Assembly (NCBI GenBank): GCA_026225055.1
Contig: JAMFSA010000009.1
Location: forward strand, 33,418-97,417
From: Mucilaginibacter xinganensis
Lineage (GTDB): Bacteria; Bacteroidota; Bacteroidia; Sphingobacteriales; Sphingobacteriaceae
Direction: 5' to 3'
Length of the DNA stretch: 64,000 bases
Part shown: piece by piece, positions 43,035 to 51,739 of the stretch
Position numbering within the stretch: position 1 is the stretch's first letter
Layout of the letters: every line of letters starts with the position of its first letter
Notes under the pieces: generated by a model
Database searches by the model: none
Seen by the model: only the letters and a program-made list of their open reading frames with translations
What the model was told of the DNA's origin: nothing
Position numbers and translations under genes: made by a program

Positions 43035-43964
43035 ATGTCAGCAATAGAACCATATCGGATTAAAACGATCAGCGAGTTTCATCATTTAACGGGCTTGCCC
43101 AGGCCGGAACATCCCTTGATAAGTGTAATTAACATGGAAGACGTTAAACGTTCGTCAGGTAAGATGCCTGCCAACCGGATATTGGATTTCTATACAATTA
43201 CGTTAAAACGTAATTGTGGCAGTTATTTTAAATACGGCCAGCATGAGTATGTTGCACAGAGTGGTGTAATGTACTTTATGGCACCTGGACAGGTTTTGGG
43301 GCTACCAGAAACGGGGGAAAAGGAAACAAAAACAACTGATATGTCGGGATGGGGACTTTATATCCATCCCGACTTTTTGTGGAACTTGCCCTTAGCTAAA
43401 AGGATCAAAAAGTATGAATATTTTAATTATTCGGTAAATGAGGCACTGTGGCTTACGGAAAAAGAGGAAACCATCATTATAAATATGATGCAAAATATCC
43501 AGACAGAGTACCTGGCCAACATGGATAATTTTAGCCAGGATATCATTATATCGGTGGTAGAAACTTTGCTGAACTATGCCGACCGGTTCTACCACCGTCA
43601 GTTCCTCACCCGTAAAATTGAAAATCATCAAATACTTGACCGGCTTGAAGATCTGTTATCCAATTATTTTAATAGTACCGATCTATTAACGCTGGGATTG
43701 CCAAGCGTTAAATTCATAGCCCAAAAGCTAAATATATCGCCCAACTATTTAAGTGGTTTGTTAAAAGTATTGTCAGGGCGCAATACGCAACAACACATTC
43801 AGGACAAGATGATTGAAACAGCGAAGGAAAAAATATCCACTACTGAACTATCGGTAAGTGAAATTTCTTACGCATTAGGATTTGAGCATCCCCAATCATT
43901 CAGCCGTTTGTTTAAGGCTAAAACTGGATTTTCACCTTTGGCGTTCCGTCATGCTTTCAATTAA
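43035..43964 (+). CDS. AraC-family transcriptional regulator
   Basis: 309 residues. The N-terminal AraC_binding-type region shows FKYGQHEYVAQSGVMYFMAP and WGLYIHPDFLW. The C-terminal double HTH shows LPSVKFIAQKLNISPNYLSG and ISYALGFEHPQSFSRLFKAK. It follows the NmrA-like gene and probably regulates it. The tautomerase C-terminal fragment begins one base after its stop, so its 3' end marks one side of the insertion. Confidence 0.9.
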   Translation: MSAIEPYRIKTISEFHHLTGLPRPEHPLISVINMEDVKRSSGKMPANRILDFYTITLKRNCGSYFKYGQHEYVAQSGVMYFMAPGQVLGLPETGEKETKTTDMSGWGLYIHPDFLWNLPLAKRIKKYEYFNYSVNEALWLTEKEETIIINMMQNIQTEYLANMDNFSQDIIISVVETLLNYADRFYHRQFLTRKIENHQILDRLEDLLSNYFNSTDLLTLGLPSVKFIAQKLNISPNYLSGLLKVLSGRNTQQHIQDKMIETAKEKISTTELSVSEISYALGFEHPQSFSRLFKAKTGFSPLAFRHAFN

Positions 43965-43965
43965 A

Positions 43966-44145
43966 GTGAGCAAAGGGTGTTACCTGAACATCGAAATTTC
44001 AGATTCCACTAACCTGAAGCAGGATAAAGCAGCCTATATTGACGAAGTTCATAAAGCGCTATCCCTGCAATTGGGTGAAATTCATCCGGTCAGTTATACC
44101 GCTATCCAGGAAATGAAGGCTGACGAAATACGTCCGGGACGATAA
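43966..44145 (+). pseudogene. C-terminal half of the broken tautomerase gene
   Basis: The frame reads LNIEISDSTNLKQDKAAYID, then IHPVSYTAIQEMKADE, closely matching residues about 78-125 of the intact tautomerase encoded at 34069-34479. The middle of the gene is missing. With 41741-41971 it forms one gene split by about 2 kb. Confidence 0.75.
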
Positions 44146-44283
44146 GGCCGTAGCTCTTAACCGGCTCATTAACTACAATGCGTCCGTTACCCAAAATAAG
44201 GTACCCTTCGTTCACCATTACCGAGTTGCCCACAAAATGCCCTTCGGCTATCCATTTTGGAACCAATACGGCCCATTCTGATT
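44133..44283 (-). pseudogene. Unidentified reverse-strand gene fragment
   Basis: About 50 codons are open on the minus strand: WAVLVPKWIAEGHFVGNSVM, then VNEGYLILGNGRIVVNEPV. There is no good start or stop. The composition looks coding, but I recognise no family. It abuts the tautomerase fragment, adding to the evidence for repeated rearrangement here. Confidence 0.3.
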
Positions 44284-44307
44284 TATACTATTATCAAATG
44301 TCGTCTA

Positions 44308-45462
44308 TTATACGTGCTGCAAAAAATCGACAATCAATCCGGTGACTTTTTCAGGTTGTTCCTGTTGTATCCAGTGACCCGCACCTTCAATGATGTGAAA
44401 GCTTTCCATTTTCGTACAGGCCTGGCGTTGCATCTGTTCTAATGCGCCTGGCGGACGAAATGTCGCCCAATCGGCTATCCCTGTAATAAAGCAGGAAGGC
44501 ACATCTATGGTGTGACCCGAAAAAAGTTCGAGATCAGACTTGTTTAATCCGTTGGTAGTGCAACGGTACCAATTTAATCCCCCCTGGAAACCGGTACGTT
44601 TAAACTCCTGCGTATAGAAATCAAGGTCGTCATCCGGGAGCCATTTACAAGCGGATATTTCTTTTTGCGAGGGCATGTAAGGAGCAACTTCCTCCGGCAT
44701 TGTTTTATCAAGATCCAAAACATAATACATCGGCTGTTTAGCGAGTTCTTCCGCCGTGACCGGGGTAAGTGGAAATGGCTTATTCTCGCTCCAGTCGGCA
44801 CTCTTTACGTGAAAATAAGCCCGCTGAAAATCGTGCAGGCCCTGCTTGCAGTTCAGCATGTCATTATTGGCGCTGCGTGATGAGAAATAGGTAGTGCTGT
44901 CCTTACGGGGCCTTGGTAATGATGCAAGGGGATCTTGTACAGGTACTGTCGGTTGTAGATTCGGTGCAGCTTGTTCTCCAACGCCAAAAGGTAAAGCTGG
45001 CACTCCTCCAAAGGGACAACTTAGAATAACAACTGACCGAAAAAAATCTGGTCTGACTAGGGCGCAATAGGCCGCTATTGTCGCACCTACGTCGTGTCCG
45101 ACGATAGTGTGAACCGAATCATGCCCCATAGCCATCACCAAACCGAGGGCATCGCGAGAAAGTTCATGTGTCCTGAAAGTGGCGAAATTTCCATCATAAG
45201 AGTTGTCCCATCCCGTTGTGCGACCGTAGCCACGCTGATCATAAGCGATCACGTGGTAACCCGCAGCGGCTAATGGCAGCATTATTTTCCGCCAACTGTA
45301 GGCAAGTTCCGGAAATCCGTGCAGCAGAAGTACAGCGGGGCGTTTTGGTGTTTCAAAACCGGCTTCCAGTACATGCACTGTCAGGCCGTTGACTCCGTTA
45401 ACATATCGTTCGCGTATGCCTGCCGGTAGTTCCATGTCCTTTAATTGATCTTTTGTTTTCAT
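44308..45462 (-). CDS. Epoxide hydrolase-like alpha/beta hydrolase
   Basis: 384 residues. Oxyanion motif LLHGFPELAYSW, YDQRGYGRT, nucleophile Asp in VGHDVGATIAAY and catalytic His in EGAGHWIQQEQPEKV. An Asp nucleophile in this place (GHDxGA) and the HGFPE motif are typical of soluble epoxide hydrolases and haloalkane dehalogenases. A long lid region (about residues 160-280) has no obvious relative in my memory. No signal peptide. It could detoxify reactive epoxides, in line with the surrounding reductases. Confidence 0.85.
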   Translation of the reverse strand: MKTKDQLKDMELPAGIRERYVNGVNGLTVHVLEAGFETPKRPAVLLLHGFPELAYSWRKIMLPLAAAGYHVIAYDQRGYGRTTGWDNSYDGNFATFRTHELSRDALGLVMAMGHDSVHTIVGHDVGATIAAYCALVRPDFFRSVVILSCPFGGVPALPFGVGEQAAPNLQPTVPVQDPLASLPRPRKDSTTYFSSRSANNDMLNCKQGLHDFQRAYFHVKSADWSENKPFPLTPVTAEELAKQPMYYVLDLDKTMPEEVAPYMPSQKEISACKWLPDDDLDFYTQEFKRTGFQGGLNWYRCTTNGLNKSDLELFSGHTIDVPSCFITGIADWATFRPPGALEQMQRQACTKMESFHIIEGAGHWIQQEQPEKVTGLIVDFLQHV

Positions 45463-45528
45463 ATGATTTGTTTTTTTTCTGCTAATACCTCCAAAAAGTG
45501 CATTGATCTCATTAAAATCATTCTTCTG

Positions 45529-45700
45529 TCAAAATTCTTTCATCCTTAGCCATACAATATATTCCCTTTCACCAATATACTTTTTGCCTTCCTGGTAGAT
45601 CAGATCCTTGTTTACGTTGTCATTCCCTTCCCGCAATTGAGTAGCCAAGATAACGCCGAGGCGTAATGTCCCGTCGAGCAATCCTGCATTTAAAACCAGT
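45529..45700 (-). pseudogene. Unidentified C-terminal gene fragment
   Basis: On the minus strand LLDGTLRLGVILATQLREGN runs on through LIYQEGKKYIGEREYIVWL to a stop at 45529-45531. No start or upstream part is present. It looks like the tail of a real protein, possibly an enzyme. The family is not recognised. A perfect 10-bp hairpin (45686-45695 with 45701-45710) lies at its upstream edge. Confidence 0.35.
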
Positions 45701-45739
45701 TTTTAAATGCAAAGGCCTTTTTTGCCAATGCTTAAATTA

Positions 45740-45780
45740 ACTGTGATTTGTGTCGGGAATACTTGCACACAAATCACAGT
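45740..45780 (-). terminator. Strong hairpin after the QorB-like gene
   Basis: ACTGTGATTTGTGT (45740-45753) and ACACAAATCACAGT (45767-45780) are perfect 14-bp arms with a 13-nt loop, 8 nt after the stop. There is no long T run, so it may act by stabilising the transcript end as much as by termination. Confidence 0.6.
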
Positions 45781-45788
45781 TTGGAAAA

Positions 45789-46655
45789 TTACTTACCGTA
45801 AACACCAGCCAGATATTCTTTAAGTTCTGTCGGTTTTCTTCCCAATAATTTTTCGAGATCAGTTCGGTTCGTATCGAATTCACCGTTTCCGATAGCGGTT
45901 CCAAATCCAGCTAAAAAGGAAGCGATTTCTTTAGGAACTCCGGCTTTTACAAGCCCTTCAACATAAGTGTCGGTATCGGGATTAAGATATTTAACTTCTT
46001 TACCAGTCACCTCAGAAAGCATTTCTGCTATTTCGCCAAATGAATACGCGGTATTTGCGGTGATCGCATAATTCTTATCCTTATGTCCTGGAGTGGTTAA
46101 TACAACTGCTGCAGCTTCCCCCATATCCGCTTTTGGTACCCAAGGTAATTTTCCATTACCGGCAGGAAAGAAAATACCTGTTTCTAAAAACGTTTCTCCG
46201 GAAAACAATCCTATGGAGTCAGCATAAAGGGTATTATCCAATATAGTATAAGGGATACCCACTTCCTGAAGATAATCAGCTGTATCCTTGTGAATCTGAC
46301 TAACATACGGAATGGCTGTTGTCTCATAATTAGCAATATCTATACCTGTATAAACGATGTGTTTTACACCGTTTTCCTTAGCGGCATTAATAACGTTCTT
46401 ATGCTGAACAAGCCTGTCCACCATTTCATTTGACGAGACTAATAATAACTTATCGACTCCCACAAGCGCAGCTTTCAGAGAATCATAGTCACTATAGTTT
46501 CCGACTTTTATTTGAACACCTTTGTTTTTTAAATCGGCTGCTTTATTTTCATCTCTTACTAAAGCTATAATTTCATTAGGCTGGAATCCTTTTTTTAAGA
46601 GCGATTCGATTGTTGCATTTCCCAATCCTCCAGTAGCTCCTGTAACTAAAATCAT
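45789..46655 (-). CDS. NAD(P)H:quinone oxidoreductase-like NmrA-family protein (QorB type)
   Basis: 288 residues: MILVTGATGGLGNATIESLL, ALVRDENKAADLKNKGV, VKHIVYTGIDIANYETT, PYTILDNTLYADS and LPWVPKADMGEAA. This order matches QorB (E. coli YtfG), an NADPH-dependent quinone reductase. The divergent gene encodes an HxlR regulator, as for ytfG-ytfH of E. coli and qorB-type pairs elsewhere. The predicted role is quinone or electrophile detoxification. Confidence 0.85.
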   Translation of the reverse strand: MILVTGATGGLGNATIESLLKKGFQPNEIIALVRDENKAADLKNKGVQIKVGNYSDYDSLKAALVGVDKLLLVSSNEMVDRLVQHKNVINAAKENGVKHIVYTGIDIANYETTAIPYVSQIHKDTADYLQEVGIPYTILDNTLYADSIGLFSGETFLETGIFFPAGNGKLPWVPKADMGEAAAVVLTTPGHKDKNYAITANTAYSFGEIAEMLSEVTGKEVKYLNPDTDTYVEGLVKAGVPKEIASFLAGFGTAIGNGEFDTNRTDLEKLLGRKPTELKEYLAGVYGK

Positions 46656-46720
46656 TTTTATTATTTTTTAAATTAATATTTACATTTGTTACGCAAAGAA
46701 ACTAATAATAATTTCAAAAA

Positions 46721-46742
46721 GTAACCGTTACCTTTTGGTAAC
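46721..46742. promoter_or_regulatory. Overlapping palindromes GTAAC-C-GTTAC and GTTACC-TTTT-GGTAAC, likely HxlR operator
   Basis: Two inverted repeats overlap at 46721-46731 and 46727-46742, with perfect arms. They lie 31 nt before the HxlR start and 65 nt from the QorB-like start, the place expected for an operator controlling both genes. Confidence 0.7.
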
Positions 46743-46773
46743 AATGAAAATAGTGGTGACCAAAACGTAACTA

Positions 46774-47115
46774 ATGAACAATAAAGTAGAAAATAATTTA
46801 TGCCCCTTTACAACGACGATAGCGTTGATTGGAGGAAGATGGAAATCAATAATCCTTTATATGCTTTCAGATCATACCAGGCGCTTTGGTGAAATTGCTG
46901 CCCGAATGCCATCTATTTCCAGGAAAGTTTTAGCCGAACAGTTGAAAGAACTGGAGGCAGACGGTTTAATTAACCGGCAGCAATTCAAGGAGATTCCTCC
47001 TCGGGTGGAGTATTCTTTAACTGAGCTGGGAAAGAGCCTTAGGCCAATAATGAATGATATGGCAATTTGGGGCCAGGAAAAGATAATAGATGCTGAAAAA
47101 TTAGTGACAGTTTGA
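46774..47115 (+). CDS. HxlR-family transcriptional regulator
   Basis: 113 residues. One N-terminal Cys (NNLCPFTTTIALIGGRWKSI), HTH FGEIAARMPSISRKVLAEQL and wing PPRVEYSLTELGKSLRP. In QorR and YodB a conserved N-terminal Cys senses quinones and diamide. The single Cys10 here sits at that place. It diverges from the QorB-like gene and should repress it until the Cys is modified. Confidence 0.92.
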   Translation: MNNKVENNLCPFTTTIALIGGRWKSIILYMLSDHTRRFGEIAARMPSISRKVLAEQLKELEADGLINRQQFKEIPPRVEYSLTELGKSLRPIMNDMAIWGQEKIIDAEKLVTV

Positions 47116-47355
47116 ACTAACTGAAAAGTTATTTATCAGTTATTAGTTTGATCATTACATATTTTGCATTAAGCAGTTTTCATAACGTTACGGCTGTTTA
47201 ACTTGTCTCACTTACAGGATAGCATTTACGAAGCCTAATCAAAGATGAATTAAAAATCATAAATAAGCTAAGATTAATTCCCGTAATTTTTGCTGATATC
47301 TTCCCTTGCTTAAATTTCAACATATTACTTTAGAGCGGAAAACGTATCCATCCTA

Positions 47356-48405
47356 ATGATTAAAAAATTGTCTGCTAACACCAAAACTGCAGGATTACAT
47401 CTGCTGTTTTGGTTAGCTTTTATCGCCTATCAAATGATCAGCCTGGGTGTAATGAGCGACGACGTATTATCATTTACCTGGGACGTTCAGCAAATTACTT
47501 CGATACCGACGACAATAGTTCTTTGCTACATTAACCTCTTGGTTTTTTTGCCTGATTTTTACGATCATAGGAAATTTGCCACCTATATTTGTCTTCTACT
47601 ACTGTTAGTATTTATCGGGGCGTTTTTAGACAGGGCCTGGGCGCATTTTATTTGGCGAAACTGGGACCAGCACCATTTTCCCGAAAGATATTTACGGGAT
47701 AAAAATCAATTTTGGATCCCCTTACGCATTCTCAGGAACGCCGCGCAGGTTTTTTCAATGATAGCGCTAACGACATTTTTGAGGCTGGCAAGAAGGTCAT
47801 ATACGACCGAAAAGAATCTCAGGGAATTAGAGATCGAAAAAATTTCTGCAGAACTCGGTTATTTAAAGGCACAGATCAATCCGCACTTTTTTTTCAATAC
47901 CCTTAACAGTCTTCACGCGCTCACTATTGATACTTCAGTAAAAGCCAATGCATTAGTATTAAGGCTTTCAGATTTAATGCATTATATGCTCTATAAAACA
48001 GGCACCAGCAAGGTGTCGCTCACAGAAGAAATTAAATACCTGGAGGATTACATCAGTATAGAGCAATTACGTTTCGCCGACCGCTTAGCGGTATCGTTTC
48101 AATACTTCGGAGACATAAGCGGTAAAATGATAACCCCTTTGTTGCTGCTGCCTTTTATCGAAAACGCCTTTAAGCATGGTATAACAGATGGTTCGGGGTG
48201 GGTAACAATCAATCTTAGAGTAACCGGTAATGGATTGACCTTACGGGTAAAAAACAGCTATCATGATCGTAAACAGGATCATGAACCTGGCCTGGGTATT
48301 AAAAATTTAAAACGCAGGCTTGAGCTTACTTATCCCGGCCAGTATGAATTGTTGCTGACCAGGCATGAAGAATATTTTGAAGCATTTTTAAAAATTGAAT
48401 TATGA
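47356..48405 (+). CDS. LytS-type sensor histidine kinase (His_kinase family)
   Basis: 349 residues with four hydrophobic segments in the first 145. The His_kinase domain has the His in LKAQINPHFFFNTLNSLHAL and the ATPase part FIENAFKHGITDG and GLGIKNLKRRLELTYP. It is translationally coupled to the LytTR gene (4-nt overlap). Together they are the second such pair in the window. Signal unknown. Confidence 0.9.
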   Translation: MIKKLSANTKTAGLHLLFWLAFIAYQMISLGVMSDDVLSFTWDVQQITSIPTTIVLCYINLLVFLPDFYDHRKFATYICLLLLLVFIGAFLDRAWAHFIWRNWDQHHFPERYLRDKNQFWIPLRILRNAAQVFSMIALTTFLRLARRSYTTEKNLRELEIEKISAELGYLKAQINPHFFFNTLNSLHALTIDTSVKANALVLRLSDLMHYMLYKTGTSKVSLTEEIKYLEDYISIEQLRFADRLAVSFQYFGDISGKMITPLLLLPFIENAFKHGITDGSGWVTINLRVTGNGLTLRVKNSYHDRKQDHEPGLGIKNLKRRLELTYPGQYELLLTRHEEYFEAFLKIEL

Positions 48406-49121
48406 ATAAGATCAGGTGTTTGGTTGCTGACGATGAACAACTGGCGGTTGGCATTATCGAAAGTCATTTAAGTAAGCTGCCAGATTTTATTGTCACAGGA
48501 ATTTGTAATAACGGCACCCAGGTTTACCGATTTTTAAAAGAGCATCCTGTTGATCTGCTATTTTTGGATATTCAAATGCCGGAGTTAACCGGCCTTGAAT
48601 TATTACGTACGCTGAAAGATCCGCCTCCGGCTATATTGACTACCGCCTCCCGTGAATTCGCGCTGGAAGGCTTCGAATTCAATGTTATTGATTATTTGCT
48701 CAAGCCTATATCTTTTGAACGGTTTTTGAAAGCTGTTACAAAATTTGAATCAATCGGGTCAACAAAATTAATTAATTACACAAGCGTCCCGCAGCAGTTA
48801 AACAGCTTTGATCAGCATTTCATTTATGTGAAATCCGACAAAAAAATGGTGCGGGTCATGGTGAAGGATATCCTATATATCGAAGGGCTGAAAGGCTACA
48901 TAAAAATACATACGGCAGATCGCGACATAATAACCTATCAGACCCTATATGACCTGGAGGAAAACCTGTCTCCCGATCATTTTGTCAGGATACACCGGTC
49001 CTTTATTATTTCACTGAATTTTGTAACTGCATTCTCCGCCAGCCATGTTGAAATCGGCACCAAAGAATTACCGATTGGCGCGTCTTATGCTGAAGCACTA
49101 CAAAAAAAGCTCCATGGTTAG
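48402..49121 (+). CDS. LytTR-family response regulator
   Basis: 239 residues. Receiver with CLVADDEQLAV, Asp in LLFLDIQMPELTG and Lys in YLLKPISF. LytTR domain with YIEGLKGYIKIH and FVRIHRSFIISLNF. Partner of the preceding kinase. No target gene is coupled downstream, because the next gene is on the other strand after 446 nt. Confidence 0.92.
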   Translation: MNKIRCLVADDEQLAVGIIESHLSKLPDFIVTGICNNGTQVYRFLKEHPVDLLFLDIQMPELTGLELLRTLKDPPPAILTTASREFALEGFEFNVIDYLLKPISFERFLKAVTKFESIGSTKLINYTSVPQQLNSFDQHFIYVKSDKKMVRVMVKDILYIEGLKGYIKIHTADRDIITYQTLYDLEENLSPDHFVRIHRSFIISLNFVTAFSASHVEIGTKELPIGASYAEALQKKLHG

Positions 49122-49567
49122 CAAGCTGATAATTAGCGGGCCCTATTTTTTCGTCCTCGTCTGAAGTTTGCCTGTGCCTTGCATCCCCCACGTTCTTACC
49201 GAGTCGATGTCATTGCAGAACTTGAAAAGTTGGCTGAAAATTCCTTATCATAGCCGGCCACCTGCTCAGAACCTTTAACGTTAATTGTTATGTTGAGATA
49301 TTTTAACCCATAAAATTCACTTTCGTTTATTTGGTCGTTAGAAACATCATACTGCAATGAATTTGCAAATCAATTTGCGAAAAAACGAGCAATAGGACTG
49401 CTTTACGCTTTAAAGACCACCCAATTACATTTGCAGGCAAATGGGTGGATAAGCGATAGACTTGATGGTAACTATTAACGTTGTTCCCGCCTGGAAGAAT
49501 AGTTTACCCGGAGGCTTCTGTACTTTAAGAGAACTTGCCAATAAGAAAATTAAGGTTTTTATAGCTT
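49122..49567. other. Intergenic region, no gene seen
   Basis: The 446 nt between the convergent LytTR and M1 peptidase genes show no convincing frame, terminator or known RNA. Some stretches (about 49480-49560) look formerly coding but cannot be read as a protein. Confidence 0.35.
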
Positions 49568-51442
49568 TTAACGCGGCCAAACATTGTCCATCTTATTTAC
49601 ATCCGCATCATAGGCTCCGCCTAAAACTATTTTTTTGACTGACTTCGAAGCCTTCAAATTGAAGGTTGTTGTTTTATCGCCCTTCGACCATACCCCTATG
49701 GTGGCAGTGAACAGATCTCTAGTCCCATTAGTATAGTATACAGTTAAATGCACCGGCGCCATCTCCGTACCATTGTTGCTAATGGTAACCGTGTAGCTTT
49801 GCCCCCGGTGTTCAACCTTACTGATTGCCAGATCGGGAATGCCTTTTTGGAAGAACCAGTTATACCAGAACCAGTTGAGATTTTGGCCGGATGCTGTATT
49901 CATGCAATTAAAAAAATCATATGGCGTGGGGTGTTTGCCCGCCCATTGGTTGATGTAGTAGTTCAGCGCTTTAAAAAACACCTTATCGCCCAGTAGTTCT
50001 TTCACATACAGATAACCTAACGCTGGTTTAAGATCCTTATCCGCAAAGCGTGCCGAACCTGCCAATTGGGGCGTAAGTGTGATAATTGGCATATCTTGCT
50101 CAGTCCCGGCGGAATTATTTACATCGCTGATATTATAATTTTCGATCAAGGAAGGATCGATCATCGGGTGGAACGCGAACTCGGCAAAGGTTGCCCAGCC
50201 TTCATCCATAAAGGAATACTTCGTTTCGTTAGTGCCCACGTAAAAAGGGAACAGCGTATGAAATATCTCATGCGCTGTAAGTTCAACAGCATCTGTACTA
50301 TTGTCAAACGGCCGGTTATCCACCATCATCGGGAATTCCATTTCGTCGGGCCCATCAAAAACAGTTTCATGGGTATACGGGTAAGGAATACCCGGAAATT
50401 CGGTGCTGATGATATCTACCGACTTCCGTGCATAATTGATAATCGGAATATAGGTTTTATCGTTGGGGTTGAAAACAGCATCTACCCGAACACGCCTCTT
50501 GTTTATCGGGTCAACAACCAAACTGGTCGATTTCCACACATAATGATTACTCATCCCGAAAGCTATATCTGTAACATTATCGGCCTCAAACTTCCAGGTA
50601 TTAGTACTGTTTTTATGGGTGATGTTCCCGGCTTCAAGATCTGCTGCTGTAACCACATTAATAACCGAATCCGCTTCACCGGCCTTTTTTATTCGCTCTG
50701 CAAATTTGGGGGTATAAACCTCATCCGTATTTTTCAAATTTCCGGTGGTCCACACCTGGAAATCACCCGGCACGGTGATCTCTGCATCGAAGTGGCAAAA
50801 GTCGTTGTAAAACTCATATTGCCCGGTATAAGGATAAATATTCCAGCCATCCAGATCGTCATAAACCGCTAATCGCGGAAAAAAATAGGCAACAAAAAAC
50901 GCCCCCGAATCGATTTGCCCGGTACGAATAAACGAGCCTTTGTTTAAGGTATATTGATAATCAATATCATAATGCACATGCTGACCGGGCAAAATATTCT
51001 TTCCGTGTAATATCATGTTGGTGCCCTTGATTATCCGCTTGGCGGAGTCCAGTTCCTGCCCATCGATGCGAATATTTTTAATTTTAACGCCTGTTGTCAG
51101 GTCCGAAGCAGCAACCGCGATGGCCCTTGGCGCTTCTGCCTGGTATAGGTTGGGGTACAGTTTAAACCAAACCCGGTTAAGCGTATCCGGGCTGTTATTA
51201 GTAAACTTAATAGCTACAGTACCGCTGAGTTTTCGCGTAAGCGGATCAAAGCTTACCTTAATGGTATAATCCTCCCTGTTTTGCCAGTAACTTTTCCCCG
51301 GCACGCCGCTTTTATCTCGCGTGCCCTTAGTATAGGTTTGTTGAATATTGCGCGGGATAGGTAAGTTTGTTTGCGCGGAACTGAATTGGGCGATGGATAA
51401 AAGTGTGTGAATGATTAAAATAAAGCGTGGCAGAATTTTCAT
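49568..51442 (-). CDS. Secreted M1-family metallopeptidase
   Basis: 624 residues with a signal peptide (1-23, ending SSAQ). The N-terminal beta domain includes FDPLTRKLSGTVAIKFTNNS. The substrate motif is DEMEFPMMVDN, a variant of GxMEN, and the zinc site is HEIFH followed after 18 residues by Glu in DEGWATF, the HExxH-x18-E signature of M1 aminopeptidases. A C-terminal beta domain follows. It likely trims peptides in the periplasm or outside the cell. Similar Bacteroidota proteins are annotated as M1 peptidases of about this size. Confidence 0.92.
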   Translation of the reverse strand: MKILPRFILIIHTLLSIAQFSSAQTNLPIPRNIQQTYTKGTRDKSGVPGKSYWQNREDYTIKVSFDPLTRKLSGTVAIKFTNNSPDTLNRVWFKLYPNLYQAEAPRAIAVAASDLTTGVKIKNIRIDGQELDSAKRIIKGTNMILHGKNILPGQHVHYDIDYQYTLNKGSFIRTGQIDSGAFFVAYFFPRLAVYDDLDGWNIYPYTGQYEFYNDFCHFDAEITVPGDFQVWTTGNLKNTDEVYTPKFAERIKKAGEADSVINVVTAADLEAGNITHKNSTNTWKFEADNVTDIAFGMSNHYVWKSTSLVVDPINKRRVRVDAVFNPNDKTYIPIINYARKSVDIISTEFPGIPYPYTHETVFDGPDEMEFPMMVDNRPFDNSTDAVELTAHEIFHTLFPFYVGTNETKYSFMDEGWATFAEFAFHPMIDPSLIENYNISDVNNSAGTEQDMPIITLTPQLAGSARFADKDLKPALGYLYVKELLGDKVFFKALNYYINQWAGKHPTPYDFFNCMNTASGQNLNWFWYNWFFQKGIPDLAISKVEHRGQSYTVTISNNGTEMAPVHLTVYYTNGTRDLFTATIGVWSKGDKTTTFNLKASKSVKKIVLGGAYDADVNKMDNVWPR

Positions 51443-51507
51443 TAATTGGATGATTCGTATTTTAAGTAGACGCTTCTTTAGCTAAGATGTTGCATAGCCC
51501 ATGGACT

Positions 51508-51712
51508 TTATAATCTCTACAACGTATCCGGAGCAATTTCATAAGCATCCTTACCCTGCTCAAATATCCCTGAACTAAATAAACCTTCGGTAGCGATGGC
51601 GCATGGGCTTGATCCGTGTTTCACAAGGATTGCCAATCCGTATTTGCAGATATTGTGACAACATAAGTCGTCCATGTTCGGGCATAATCTCAATAAGCAT
51701 CTGCCTTTCTAA
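51508..51712 (-). pseudogene. Cys-rich reverse-strand fragment, unidentified
   Basis: An open stretch on the minus strand reads LLRLCPNMDDLCCHNICKYG and then ATEGLFSSGIFEQGKDAYEI before a stop at about 51508. There is no start codon and a stop precedes it. Six Cys in about 60 residues are notable. It may be the tail of a lost gene. The remainder of 51443-51739 shows nothing. Confidence 0.25.
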
Positions 51713-51739
51713 ACGCTGCATCAAAAATGACTAAATATG

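Noticed and set aside
50066..50872. 268-codon frame antisense to the M1 peptidase gene
   Set aside because: The sense gene has a complete zinc site and signal peptide. The antisense translation has no domain pattern.
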